From Gammaproteobacteria bacterium (lineage in GTDB: Bacteria; Pseudomonadota; Gammaproteobacteria; SZUA-229), in NCBI GenBank assembly GCA_013138755.1, contig WTCC01000290.1, forward strand, positions 1 to 13,334: 13,334 nucleotides of DNA. Direction: 5' to 3'. Every line of letters starts with the position of its first letter. Position 1 is the stretch's first letter. The notes beneath the pieces were generated by a model. The model ran no database searches. It was not told the DNA's origin and saw nothing but the letters and a program-made list of their open reading frames with translations. The position numbers were made by a program, and so were the translations under genes. Below are positions 1-10,302 of this stretch, piece by piece.

Positions 1-1751
1 TAAAAGTTGTTGGTAAAACTATAGAAGATATTCGGTTGGTGACTTCCGGGGCTGGCGCAGCAGCACTGGCGTGTTTGAATCAATTAGTCAGTGCAGGACT
101 GCCACTTAATAATATCATCGTTACCGATAGGCTAGGTGTTGTCTATCAGGGCCGTAAGGATGACATGGATCAATGGAAGGAGGTCTATGCAGCAGACACA
201 GCGCACCGAAACTTGTCAGAAGCGTTGGTCGATGCTGATGTGTTTCTTGGTTTATCCGCACCGGATGTACTGAAGCCGGAAATGTTGAAGGCCATGGCTG
301 AAAAACCGATGATTCTGGCATTGGCTAACACTGATCCTGAAACTTCACCTGAACTTGTCAAACAGGCAAGACCTGATGCTTTGGTGTGTACCGGTCGTTC
401 TGATTATCCAAATCAAGTTAATAATGTCCTGTGTTTTCCCTTTATCTTTCGGGGGGCGCTGGATGTCGGTGCTACGACTATCAATGATGAGATGAAACTG
501 GCTTGTGTTAATGCCTTATCAAGTCTCGTGCAAAAAGAAGTTTCAGACGCAGTGCTACAAGCATACGGTGGTATGCCTGATAAATTTGGTGCGGATTACC
601 TGATTCCTAAGCCTTTTGATCCCAGGCTGGTTGTTGAATTATCGATAGCGGTGGCGAAAGCAGCAATGGACAGTGGGGTTGCAACAAGGCCGATTGCAGA
701 CCTAAGTGCTTACCGCGATAAATTACAGAATTTTGTTTATCGTTCTGGATTTTTCATGCGGCCTATTATGGATAAAGCTAAAGGCAGTAATAAAAAGCTG
801 GTGTATGCAGAAGGTGAGGATTTACGGGTACTACAGGCAGCACAGCATGTGGTGGATAATGAGATTGCGCGTCCGATTTTAATTGGTAATCATGATATCG
901 TCGTAGAGAACATGAACAAGCTAGGGTTGCGTATAAAAGAGAAGGTTGATGTTGATATCATTGATCCTCAGCATAATCCATTGTTTTTAGAGTATGCAGA
1001 TTTTTATCATGAATTGATGGGGCGTAAGGGCGTTACTCCGGGCGCTGCGCACTACATCGTGCGTAACCGTAATTCAGTGCTGGCGGCATTGATGGTTAAT
1101 CGTGGAGATGCAGATGCAATGATTGCAGGTGTTATCGGTGGTTTTACACGCAGCCTCGATAATATCCTTAATGTCATCGGAAAAGCAGAAGGTATACAGC
1201 AGGCTTCAACCATCGTGGCGCATCTACTGCCGACGCAGACAATTTTTATCTGTGATGCACATGTGACCAAAAACCCGACAGCAGAAGAGCTAGTCGAATC
1301 GACATTGCTTGCAGCCGAAGAGATACGCTCTTTTGGTATAGAACCAAAGATTGCGTTGGTCTCGCATTCGAATTTTGGTGCATCTGATGATGAGTCTGCG
1401 ATAAAGTTAAGGAAAGCTCTGGCGATCTTGCATGCAACAGCTCCAGACCTTGAAGTGGAAGGTGAAATGCATGCCGATGCGGCGCTCTCGGTTGAGATAA
1501 GAGATCGTTTATATCCAAACTCTAAACTAAAAGGTGTGGCTAATTTACTTATCATGCCCAATGCGGATGCTGCTAATATTTCCGTGAGTTTATTGAAGAT
1601 GCTTGGCGGTGGCGTGACAGTTGGTCCGATACTGATGGGTATGTCGAAGTCAGCGCATGTTGTTGCGCAGGCCGCTACGGTGCGTAATCTGTTTAATATG
1701 AGTGCGGTGGCGATAGAGCATGCAATCCGGTGTGATGGTGATTGTACCTAA
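1..1751 (+). CDS. maeB: NADP-dependent malic enzyme, MaeB type (5' end outside window)
   Basis: Oxidative decarboxylation of malate to pyruvate with NADP in the cytoplasm, supplying NADPH and pyruvate. The reading frame is open from base 3, so the gene starts upstream; 582 codons are visible of a family usually near 750-770 residues. The malic catalytic N-terminal domain is outside the window. What is seen begins in the NAD(P)-binding Rossmann domain, with the glycine motif TSGAGAAALACL at its start and the family stretches VTDRLGVVYQGR and FLGLSAPDVLKPEM. A second domain begins near base 795 (LVYAEGEDLRVLQAA) and runs to the end. It resembles phosphotransacetylase, the arrangement of large MaeB enzymes, where this part is known as regulatory rather than as an active transferase. 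The TTG at 36 lies inside the gene and is not its start. Assignment to the MaeB architecture is firm; cofactor preference is from the family. Confidence 0.95.
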   Translation, partial: KVVGKTIEDIRLVTSGAGAAALACLNQLVSAGLPLNNIIVTDRLGVVYQGRKDDMDQWKEVYAADTAHRNLSEALVDADVFLGLSAPDVLKPEMLKAMAEKPMILALANTDPETSPELVKQARPDALVCTGRSDYPNQVNNVLCFPFIFRGALDVGATTINDEMKLACVNALSSLVQKEVSDAVLQAYGGMPDKFGADYLIPKPFDPRLVVELSIAVAKAAMDSGVATRPIADLSAYRDKLQNFVYRSGFFMRPIMDKAKGSNKKLVYAEGEDLRVLQAAQHVVDNEIARPILIGNHDIVVENMNKLGLRIKEKVDVDIIDPQHNPLFLEYADFYHELMGRKGVTPGAAHYIVRNRNSVLAALMVNRGDADAMIAGVIGGFTRSLDNILNVIGKAEGIQQASTIVAHLLPTQTIFICDAHVTKNPTAEELVESTLLAAEEIRSFGIEPKIALVSHSNFGASDDESAIKLRKALAILHATAPDLEVEGEMHADAALSVEIRDRLYPNSKLKGVANLLIMPNADAANISVSLLKMLGGGVTVGPILMGMSKSAHVVAQAATVRNLFNMSAVAIEHAIRCDGDCT

Positions 1752-1791
1752 CGGAATTTTTCTTATGTACAAGTTTTATTTTCAGATAGTT

Positions 1792-1835
1792 GTTTAGCAC
1801 CTCATAAAGATGAAATGCTATAAACTGTCGTTTTT
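1792..1835 (+). terminator. Possible weak terminator after maeB
   Basis: A short imperfect inverted repeat lies 40 bases past the maeB stop: GTTTAGCA at 1792-1799 faces TGCTATAAAC at 1816-1825. It gives about five inner pairs, a small bulge and three outer pairs, around a 16-base loop. A run of five T at 1831-1835 follows a few bases later. The large loop and the gap before the T run make this weak. The TATAAA inside the 3' arm could equally belong to a ylqF promoter. Confidence 0.25.
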
Positions 1836-1856
1836 AATTCACACTATGTAATCGTT

Positions 1857-2741
1857 ATGGCTGTTCAGTGGTACCCGGGGCATATGAACAAAGCCCGTCG
1901 CATAATCAAAGAGACTATGTCTGATGTCGATTTGGTCATCGAGGTTATGGATGCTCGAATTCCCTTTAGCAGTGAAAACCCAATGGTTGCTGAATTACGT
2001 CAGCATCGTCCCTGTATCAAAATTCTAAATAAATGTGACCTGGCTGATCCAGCTACGACTAAGCTGTGGCTAGAGCACCTTGAAAAAGAGCAGGGTGTTA
2101 AAGCACAAGCGCTATCGGTTCTGGATAAATCTAGAACAAAAAACTTACCGCAGTTGTGCCGTAAGCTGTTACCCAATCGTGACAGTGCCGCTAAATACAG
2201 ACGGGTGATGATCATGGGGATACCCAATGTCGGCAAATCGACTTTGATCAATACACTTGCTGGTAAAACCCTGGCGAAAGTTGGCGATGAGCCTGCTGTG
2301 ACTAAAATGGTTTCTTCATCACAGCAAAGGATTATCTTAGAGGATGGTATCGCGCTCTCTGATACCCCCGGCATTCTGTGGCCTAAAATTGAAAATGAGA
2401 ACAGCAGTTATCGTTTAGCGATTACTGGCGCAATCAAAAATACTGCGATAGATTTTGAAGATATTGCAATTTTTGCTGCTGATTATTTAATCGATGCCTA
2501 TGATCAATTAGTTGTTGAACGTTATAATCTGGCACAGTGTCCGGCTACGGGTTTTCAACTATTGGAGGAAATCGGTCGTCGACGAGGATGTTTGAGGGCT
2601 GGAGGTATTATCGATATCCAGCGCGCATCTGAGATACTTATTCACGAAATCCGCAGTGGTGATCTAGGTGCGCTCAGTTTTGAGACACCAGAGATGGTAG
2701 CAAAGGAGACGTCTGTGGAAATAGAAGACGGTAGTCTGTAA
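1857..2741 (+). CDS. ylqF: Ribosome biogenesis GTPase YlqF/RbgA
   Basis: A circularly permuted GTPase. In Bacillus the homologue RbgA acts late in assembly of the 50S subunit; the same role is inferred here. The protein is 294 residues, near family length, and opens with the hallmark QWYPGHMNKARR (4-15). The GTP-binding motifs run in permuted order: DARIP at 32-36, G4 NKCD at 58-61, then the P-loop GIPNVGKS at 121-128, a G2 threonine near 149 and G3 DTPG at 169-172. A C-terminal helical region follows. The start is chosen because the hallmark sits right behind it; no clear Shine-Dalgarno precedes it. An ATG-TAA start-stop pair lies at 1846-1851, five bases before the real ATG. The gene stands alone between maeB and a convergent minus-strand group, ending 10 bases from the next stop codon. 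Confidence 0.93.
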   Translation: MAVQWYPGHMNKARRIIKETMSDVDLVIEVMDARIPFSSENPMVAELRQHRPCIKILNKCDLADPATTKLWLEHLEKEQGVKAQALSVLDKSRTKNLPQLCRKLLPNRDSAAKYRRVMIMGIPNVGKSTLINTLAGKTLAKVGDEPAVTKMVSSSQQRIILEDGIALSDTPGILWPKIENENSSYRLAITGAIKNTAIDFEDIAIFAADYLIDAYDQLVVERYNLAQCPATGFQLLEEIGRRRGCLRAGGIIDIQRASEILIHEIRSGDLGALSFETPEMVAKETSVEIEDGSL

Positions 2742-2751
2742 AAATGTCTGT

Positions 2752-2949
2752 TTAACTTATACGAGGACGATTCTGACGTCTCTTCTGTAGAAGAGTGGGT
2801 TCCTGCTGTGTGTCCTGTTTTTTAACGTTTTTCTGTACGTCAAGCTGCTGTGCATAGGCAATAACATCTGGCGTGTAGACCCCGCCTATTACAATTCCTG
2901 ATAGATATATAATGACAAAGAATGTGTATCTTGCAGCTCGCTTAAACAT
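2752..2949 (-). CDS. Small single-helix membrane protein, unknown function
   Basis: I do not recognise this protein. From the ATG at 2949 it is 65 residues: a short basic N-terminus (MFKRAAR), one hydrophobic segment at about 8-25 (YTFFVIIYLSGIVIGG), then a polar tail rich in Gln and Lys ending in basic residues (QKRRQNRPRIS). It looks like a small inner-membrane protein; topology is not certain. The frame extends upstream to a TTG at 2997, but those added residues are polar and the ATG places the helix in the usual position, so I prefer the ATG. The ribosome site is weak (GGTG about seven bases upstream). It is convergent with ylqF, 10 bases between stops, and downstream of the zapE group on the same strand. 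The hydrophobic pattern followed by a charged tail argues for a real gene, but I have no homology evidence. Confidence 0.45.
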   Translation of the reverse strand: MFKRAARYTFFVIIYLSGIVIGGVYTPDVIAYAQQLDVQKNVKKQDTQQEPTLLQKRRQNRPRIS

Positions 2950-3127
2950 GACAATCACCGTTTTATCGCATTTACTGTACTTAAATGCAATATGCAAGCC
3001 AATTGTTGTAACTAGATGTTTATCAACGAGTTGGGGTTGGGCTGGGTTTTTAATGTCTGAATTATTTGATGAAACTGTAAAGTAGCCCTTACATCATGAG
3101 TTGGTTTCGAGGGTGTTTGTCAGTATT
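2950..3127. other. Intergenic stretch, no clear feature
   Basis: The gap lies between the small membrane protein gene and the acidic protein gene, both on the minus strand. I looked for a terminator of the zapE group and for a promoter of the downstream gene and found neither convincingly. Only a poor small inverted repeat near GTAAAG/CTTAC (about 3078-3093) and a G-rich GTTGGG-like stretch near 3032-3049 stand out. Confidence 0.5.
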
Positions 3128-3346
3128 TTATAACGATGTGTCGTCGTTAGTATAAACTGACATGATTTCACTGAGTTCGTCGATAATTTGGCTTATTTCA
3201 CCCTTATCAAAGTCAGACAACTCTTCAAGTTCACTGCCATCGTCAGCCTTGTCTAATAACGCATTGATCTGGGAGCAGCCTTCTTTGCATAACGATTCAA
3301 TTTTGTTGAGGGCTTTTTGAGAGAGTTCGGATTGGTTTGATTTCAT
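3128..3346 (-). CDS. Small acidic helical protein coupled to zapE, unknown function
   Basis: I do not recognise this 72-residue protein. It is strongly acidic, with 17 Asp/Glu against 6 Lys, and carries two likely amphipathic helices at about 8-32 and 46-65, joined by an acidic linker (DDGSELEELSDFD). A cysteine pair C20-KEG-C24 sits in the first helix. Its ATG overlaps the zapE stop codon by one base (TAATG), a layout typical of translational coupling by re-initiation. There is no good Shine-Dalgarno of its own, which fits that reading. The overlap with a known gene and the non-random composition support a real gene. A job linked to ZapE or to the same transcript is inference from position only. 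A metal or redox role for the cysteine pair is possible but unsupported. Confidence 0.65.
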   Translation of the reverse strand: MKSNQSELSQKALNKIESLCKEGCSQINALLDKADDGSELEELSDFDKGEISQIIDELSEIMSVYTNDDTSL

Positions 3347-4461
3347 TATGATGCTCGATGAATTCGGCTTAGGTATTGATGTGATCGCATCTCGATGAGT
3401 CGGCTGCTGGTTCGATGAAAGGCAAATTCTAACATGCGACCTTGATAAAGTTCTTCTGGCGCAGCAGAAGCACTAGCGATCAGTTTAACGTTCCTATCGT
3501 ATAATTCGTCGATCAGGTAAATAAATCGACGCGTTCTATCATCACTGTATTCATCCATTATAGGAATACCGCTCAGGATGACAGTGCCGAACCGCTGAGC
3601 CAGTTCAATATAATCTTGCGCAGCTCTAGGCGCACTGCAGATGATTTCAAAGTCTAACCAGACGATTTCCTCGCAGCACTTTATCGTTATTACTTCACGG
3701 TTAAGGATACTCAGTGTTTTTCGTTCGATGATGGGAGTAACTGCTAGTTTCTGCATCCTTTGTGATATTTCATTATCAGTGCTTTCGTCTATCGGATGAT
3801 AATAAATATCGCTCTGTTCTAATAAGGAAGTGCGATGATCTGTACCGTCATCAAGCTGGAATACTTCGGTATGCCGTTTGATGAGTTCTATGGACGGTAA
3901 AAACCGTTCGCGCTGCAGGCCATTGAGATACAGGTCATCAGGAATACGGTTAGACGTCGCGACCAGACACACCTGATGTTTAAACAAGGTGCGGAGTAAT
4001 TCGCTTAGTATCATAGCATCTGTGATATTTGTGACGATGAACTCATCGATACACAGTACCTGATTATCTCTAGCCAGTTGTTTGGCTATGGTGCGTACAG
4101 GGTTTTTTTGTTTCTTGCCTTTGCCTCTATTGAGCTCTGCGAGTTGTTCATGGATGCTCAGCATGAAGTGATGGAAATGGATGCGAGACTTTTTCTTGAT
4201 CGGCAGTTCCTCATAGAACAGGTTCATCAACCAGGTTTTTCCGCGTCCGACATCTCCCCACAGATACAGACCTTGTGGTGGTTTTTTCTGGTGTTGTGCA
4301 AAAGGTGATAGATTTTTAAGAAACCTGAGCAGAGGAGGTTCATCGTTAGTCGTCAATGCGGTAGTCAGCGCTTCCAGTTTGATTATTGCCTGTTCCTGTG
4401 CGGCGTCATGAACTCTGTCGGGCTGCTGTAGTGCTGATTTGTAGCGTTCGGTTAGTGACAT
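3346..4461 (-). CDS. zapE: Cell division protein ZapE (AFG1-like AAA+ ATPase)
   Basis: An AFG1/LACE1-family P-loop ATPase. In E. coli, ZapE acts at the constricting Z-ring and is needed under some growth conditions. The protein is 371 residues, near family size. Seen motifs: Walker A GDVGRGKT at 69-76 inside YLWGDVGRGKTWLMNLFYE, Walker B VLCIDEF at 135-141 followed by the family stretch TNITDAMIL, and the sensor segment ATSNRIPDDLYLNGLQRERF at 168-187. The common family form around Walker B is FDEF; here it is CIDEF, a mild change that keeps Asp-Glu. The C-terminal half (LYDRNVKLIASASAAPEELY) also fits. It is transcribed divergently from pyrG and followed by an overlapping small acidic gene. 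No Shine-Dalgarno is evident before the ATG at 4461, but the N-terminus aligns well with the family from memory. Confidence 0.94.
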   Translation of the reverse strand: MSLTERYKSALQQPDRVHDAAQEQAIIKLEALTTALTTNDEPPLLRFLKNLSPFAQHQKKPPQGLYLWGDVGRGKTWLMNLFYEELPIKKKSRIHFHHFMLSIHEQLAELNRGKGKKQKNPVRTIAKQLARDNQVLCIDEFIVTNITDAMILSELLRTLFKHQVCLVATSNRIPDDLYLNGLQRERFLPSIELIKRHTEVFQLDDGTDHRTSLLEQSDIYYHPIDESTDNEISQRMQKLAVTPIIERKTLSILNREVITIKCCEEIVWLDFEIICSAPRAAQDYIELAQRFGTVILSGIPIMDEYSDDRTRRFIYLIDELYDRNVKLIASASAAPEELYQGRMLEFAFHRTSSRLIEMRSHQYLSRIHRAS

Positions 4462-4519
4462 GTGCGTGTTGGTTAGTTCAGATGTTGGCTTGTGGCAATC
4501 TTCAGTTTCAGTGTTTTAA

Positions 4520-4549
4520 ATTATTTGCAGGATTCTATATTAAAATCAA
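4520..4549 (-). promoter_or_regulatory. Candidate sigma70 promoter for zapE
   Basis: On the minus strand TTGATT (4549-4544) and AATAAT (4525-4520) are separated by 18 bases. They match the -35 and -10 consensus at four and five of six positions. It sits about 60 bases before the zapE ATG in an AT-rich stretch. This is a by-eye match and other placements nearby are possible. Confidence 0.3.
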
Positions 4550-4557
4550 TGTTTTCG

Positions 4558-4586
4558 TTGTTGCAATCAGCTGATTTTGATACAAT
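4558..4586 (+). promoter_or_regulatory. Candidate sigma70 promoter for the pyrG gene run
   Basis: TTGTTG at 4558-4563 and TACAAT at 4581-4586 are 17 bases apart. The -10 matches at five of six positions and the -35 keeps the TTG core. Transcription would begin near 4593, leaving a leader of about 97 bases before pyrG. This leader contains an inverted repeat, ACCCGA at 4591-4596 against TCGGGT at 4622-4627. The promoter lies in the only sizeable gap upstream of the six-gene run. Confidence 0.4.
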
Positions 4587-4614
4587 TACTACCCGAGCAG
4601 ATGAAGCAGTATGA

Positions 4615-6360
<1,746 letters not shown>

Positions 6361-6408
6361 CATTTGCTTATTACTGACTTATTTAATTACTTTAAGGAAA
6401 AACATTAA

Positions 6409-7242
6409 ATGAAATTATGCGATTTTGAAGTAGGGTTAGATAAGCCATTATTTTTGATTGCTGGCCCCTGTGTCATCGAAAGTGAACAGATGGCGATGGA
6501 TACGTCGACTCAGTTAAAAGAGATCACATCCAGACTGGGGATTCCGTTCATCTACAAATCCTCGTTTGATAAGGCTAACCGTTCATCAGGTACAAGTTTC
6601 CGTGGGCCAGGTATCACTGAAGGTTTGCGTATTTTACAAAAAGTGAAAGATGAAGTCGGTGTGCCAGTACTAACTGATGTGCATGAAGATACCCCATTAG
6701 ATGAGGTTGCCAGTGTAGTCGATGTATTGCAGACGCCAGCGTTCTTGTGTCGTCAGACGAATTTTATTTTAAATGTTGCAGCAACAGGTAAGCCAGTAAA
6801 CATCAAAAAAGGCCAATTTCTTGCACCGGGCGACATGAAGAATGTGATCGATAAGGCACGTTCAACAGGCAATGAAAACATCATGGCCTGTGAGCGAGGC
6901 GTTTCTTTCGGGTATAACAATTTAGTGTCAGACATGCGCTCGTTAGCTATCATGCGAGAGTGTAATTGCCCCATAGTGTTCGATGGAACTCATTCTGTAC
7001 AGTTGCCGGGTGGGCAGGGTACGTCATCAGGCGGTCAGCGTGAACATATACCAGTGTTAGCTCGTGCGGCAGTTGCAGCTGGCATTTCGGGCCTGTTTAT
7101 GGAAACCCATCCAGATCCCGCTAATGCGTTGAGTGATGGCCCTAATGCATGGCCGCTGCAGAAGATGGAATCACTGTTGTCGGTATTGATGCAGATCGAT
7201 GCCACGATAAAAAGCGGTATTTTGCATGAGCAAGATTTATAG
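6409..7242 (+). CDS. kdsA: Kdo-8-phosphate synthase, metal-type active site
   Basis: Condenses PEP with D-arabinose 5-phosphate to Kdo-8-phosphate, a committed step to the Kdo sugar of LPS inner core. The protein is 277 residues, normal length. Family motifs: IAGPCVIES at 17-25, [11 protein letters not shown] at 50-60, [21 protein letters not shown] at 161-171 and [12 protein letters not shown] at 191-202. The AGPC form places Cys21 where metal-independent enzymes such as E. coli KdsA have Asn. His195, Glu232 and Asp243 fall at a constant offset of 10 from the known Aquifex metal ligands (Cys11, His185, Glu222, Asp233). A metal-dependent (class II) enzyme is therefore inferred. AAGGA about 10 bases before the ATG is a good ribosome site. 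It lies between pyrG and eno, which supplies its PEP. Confidence 0.97.
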   Translation: MKLCDFEVGLDKPLFLIAGPCVIESEQMAMDTSTQLKEITSRLGIPFIYKSSFDKANRSSGTSFRGPGITEGLRILQKVKDEVGVPVLTDVHEDTPLDEVASVVDVLQTPAFLCRQTNFILNVAATGKPVNIKKGQFLAPGDMKNVIDKARSTGNENIMACERGVSFGYNNLVSDMRSLAIMRECNCPIVFDGTHSVQLPGGQGTSSGGQREHIPVLARAAVAAGISGLFMETHPDPANALSDGPNAWPLQKMESLLSVLMQIDATIKSGILHEQDL

Positions 7243-7246
7243 CTGA

Positions 7247-7264
7247 ATGCGAATACGTTCGCGT
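7247..7264 (+). repeat. Short hairpin between kdsA and eno
   Basis: ATGCGAA (7247-7253) and TTCGCGT (7258-7264) can pair over seven positions, one of them G-U, around the four-base loop TACG. No T run follows, so it is not a normal terminator. It could trim or protect mRNA ends between kdsA and the highly expressed eno, or be chance. Confidence 0.35.
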
Positions 7265-7302
7265 CAGTATCAAACGATTAAAAATATAATTATTTAGGTT
7301 AA

Positions 7303-8592
<1,290 letters not shown>

Positions 8593-8630
8593 AGCATTCG
8601 GCAGTTCTACGCAGCCAGAGTTGAACAAGA

Positions 8631-8927
8631 GTGAAGATAATTGCATTCGTTCTACTGACATTGGTGTTTTGGTTACAGTATAAAATCTGGCTACAGGATG
8701 GAGGTATACCGGAGATCTTACAGTTAGAACAGGAAATCGAAGAATTTCAGAGTGAAGTAAAGTCGCTGAAAGAACGCAATGCTTCACTAGATGCTGAAGT
8801 GAAAGATCTTAAAAAGGGTTTTGACGCAATTGAAGAGCGAGCTCGTAGCGAGATGGGTATGCTTAAAGAGGGTGAGGTTTACTATCAGGTCATTGAACCT
8901 AAAAATAAAGATTCTCACAATGAATGA
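8631..8927 (+). CDS. ftsB: Cell division protein FtsB
   Basis: A small bitopic inner-membrane protein that joins FtsL and FtsQ in the divisome and helps activate septal peptidoglycan synthesis. It is 98 residues, normal size. Residues 1-16 form the single membrane helix (IIAFVLLTLVFWLQY), followed by the family turn KIWLQDGGIPEI. A periplasmic coiled coil spans about 30-67, and the conserved end is EERARSEMGMLKEGEVYYQV (68-87). The start is a GTG at 8631, chosen because the membrane helix follows at once as in E. coli FtsB; no clear Shine-Dalgarno precedes it, suggesting modest expression. The eno-ftsB-ispD order is the usual gammaproteobacterial one and supports the call as strongly as the sequence. 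Confidence 0.94.
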   Translation: MKIIAFVLLTLVFWLQYKIWLQDGGIPEILQLEQEIEEFQSEVKSLKERNASLDAEVKDLKKGFDAIEERARSEMGMLKEGEVYYQVIEPKNKDSHNE

Positions 8928-8952
8928 CAGGTCGCGTTATTCAAAGACCTGT
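8927..8952 (+). repeat. Inverted repeat right after ftsB
   Basis: ACAGGTC (8927-8933) and GACCTGT (8946-8952) pair perfectly over seven bases around a 12-base loop; the first base is the last of the ftsB stop codon. A competing pair, TTCAAA (8940-8945) with TTTGAA (8973-8978), uses part of that loop and ends just before ispD. No T run follows. Whether either forms in the cell is unknown. Confidence 0.35.
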
Positions 8953-9000
8953 TCCAGTACTTGACGCATCATTTTGAACCTGAGTAATAGCCGCATAACA

Positions 9001-9735
9001 ATGTCAGATAAAGTATTAAATCACGCCATATGGGCTATTGTTCCCGCTGCAGGTATTGGTAAGCGTATGCAATCAGCCATACCGAAACAATATTTATCTC
9101 TAAATGGACGAGCTGTACTCGAACACACCATCAATGCCTTGCTGTTAAATAAACATATATCCGGTCTTATCATTGCATTACAGAAAGATGATGCTCACTG
9201 GTCTGATATACAGCTAACATCAAAAAAACCGGTGATACGTGCAGAGGGTGGCAAAGAGCGTGCCGATTCGGTTTTAAATGCTTTAAATGCGTTAGTGGAG
9301 TCTGATCATTTTGATGAAACTGATTGGGTTATGGTTCACGATGCAGTCCGTCCCTGTCTAACGCAGTCCGATATAAACAAACTAGCAGCGGAAGTCGTTA
9401 GTGATAGCGGTGGGTTACTGGCATTGCCTGTGCGCGATACGATGAAGCGTCAGGGTGAAGATGAAACGGTGGAGCAGACGATTGATCGTGAAAATCTGTG
9501 GCACGCATTAACGCCGCAATATTTTTCTGCGTTAGGCTTAAGAACTGCATTAGAGCATGCATTGACGCATGGGTTGACGATAACAGATGAATCTTCTGCC
9601 ATGGAATTAGCTGGATATTCACCCAGGCTGGTGCAGGGGCAAGAAGACAACATTAAAATTACCCGACAGGATGATTTGCGTTTGGCTAGTCTGTATCTTG
9701 AGGCGCAATCAATGGCTAATAAGCCGACCGAGTAA
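9001..9735 (+). CDS. ispD: MEP cytidylyltransferase IspD
   Basis: Transfers CMP from CTP to 2-C-methyl-D-erythritol 4-phosphate, the third step of the MEP isoprenoid pathway. From the ATG at 9001 the protein is 244 residues, a little over the usual ~235. Motifs: nucleotide-binding IVPAAGIGKRM at 13-23, PKQY at 28-31 with the reactive-site lysine, HDAVRPC at 113-119, and TDESSAMELAG at 195-205. A TTG at 8974 opens the same frame nine codons earlier, but the conserved domain begins only about 11 residues after the 9001 ATG and the TTG adds nothing conserved, so I take 9001. Neither start has a good ribosome site. ispF follows after five bases, so the two are almost surely translated from one message. 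Confidence 0.95.
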   Translation: MSDKVLNHAIWAIVPAAGIGKRMQSAIPKQYLSLNGRAVLEHTINALLLNKHISGLIIALQKDDAHWSDIQLTSKKPVIRAEGGKERADSVLNALNALVESDHFDETDWVMVHDAVRPCLTQSDINKLAAEVVSDSGGLLALPVRDTMKRQGEDETVEQTIDRENLWHALTPQYFSALGLRTALEHALTHGLTITDESSAMELAGYSPRLVQGQEDNIKITRQDDLRLASLYLEAQSMANKPTE

Positions 9736-9740
9736 CGATT

Positions 9741-10250
9741 ATGAGTAATGAATCTATACCGCTTCCAGCTTATCGAATAGGGCATGGTTATGATGTGCAC
9801 CGTTTTGGTGATGGTGATTCCATAATCCTGGGTGGCATAAAAATACCATATCATCATGGGTTTATCGCGCATTCTGATGGTGATGTATTAATTCATTCTT
9901 TGTGTGATGCGTTACTAGGAAGTATTGCAGCAGGTGATATAGGTCAGCATTTTCCTGATACAGATAAAAAGTTTAAAAACATAGATAGTGGACTTTTGTT
10001 AGTAGAAGTTAATCAACTATTGAAACAAGACCAGTACGCTATTGTTAATATTGATATTAGTATTATTGCACAGGCGCCTAAAATGGCACCACATATTCAG
10101 GCTATGCGAAACTCTTTGGCTGATTTATTAAAGATTGATGTGGCACAAATTAATGTGAAAGCAACGACAACAGAGAATTTAGGTTTTGTCGGTAGAGAAG
10201 AAGGAATAGCTGTGCATACTGTTGCTATGGTTTACAGAAACATCATTTAA
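9741..10250 (+). CDS. ispF: MECDP synthase IspF
   Basis: Forms 2-C-methyl-D-erythritol 2,4-cyclodiphosphate with release of CMP, a later MEP pathway step. The protein is 169 residues, about ten longer at the N-terminus than E. coli IspF. The metal ligands Asp18 and His20 lie in GHGYDVHRF, and His52 in HSDGDVLIHSLCDALLG; each is shifted by ten from the E. coli positions. The stretches GDIGQHFPDTD (66-75) and TTTENLGFVGREEGIAVH (142-159) complete the family pattern. The start is five bases after the ispD stop. Base composition turns noticeably AT-richer in the second half of the gene and stays so through the next gap. It is the last gene of the run and is followed within seven bases by a terminator hairpin. 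Confidence 0.97.
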   Translation: MSNESIPLPAYRIGHGYDVHRFGDGDSIILGGIKIPYHHGFIAHSDGDVLIHSLCDALLGSIAAGDIGQHFPDTDKKFKNIDSGLLLVEVNQLLKQDQYAIVNIDISIIAQAPKMAPHIQAMRNSLADLLKIDVAQINVKATTTENLGFVGREEGIAVHTVAMVYRNII

Positions 10251-10256
10251 TTGGTT

Positions 10257-10302
10257 AAAATGCATTTATTACTATAAATATAGTAATAAATGCATTTTTT
10301 TT
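10257..10302 (+). terminator. AT-rich perfect-hairpin terminator after ispF
   Basis: Two 19-base arms pair perfectly, 10257-10275 with 10280-10298, around the loop AAAT. A run of eight T (10295-10302) begins within the 3' arm. The placement seven bases after the ispF stop and the T run fit an intrinsic terminator for the pyrG-ispF run. The stem is unusual in having only three G-C pairs; length rather than GC content would give its stability. Confidence 0.8.

Noticed and set aside
1052..1561. Long antisense open frame (169 codons) within maeB
   Set aside because: It lies fully inside a strongly conserved domain on the other strand, has no recognisable motif, and its composition is Ser/Ala/Arg-rich as expected from reading the complement of a coding frame.
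1846..1851. ATG-TAA start-stop pair just before ylqF as a regulatory element
   Set aside because: Start-stop pairs arise often by chance, and there is no ribosome site before it; recorded only as a detail of the ylqF entry.
2950..2997. TTG at 2997 as start of the small membrane protein
   Set aside because: The added 16 residues are polar and would push the hydrophobic segment inward; the ATG at 2949 gives the usual short basic N-terminus.
4078..4308. Plus-strand frame opposite the zapE Walker A region
   Set aside because: It is the complement of the conserved ATPase core and has no support of its own.
8974..9000. TTG at 8974 as the ispD start
   Set aside because: It adds nine unconserved residues, lies within a possible hairpin and has no better ribosome site than the ATG at 9001.
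9450..9872. Antisense open frame (140 codons) across the ispD-ispF junction
   Set aside because: It overlaps two certain genes, including the ispF metal-site region, and shows no domain or ribosome site.
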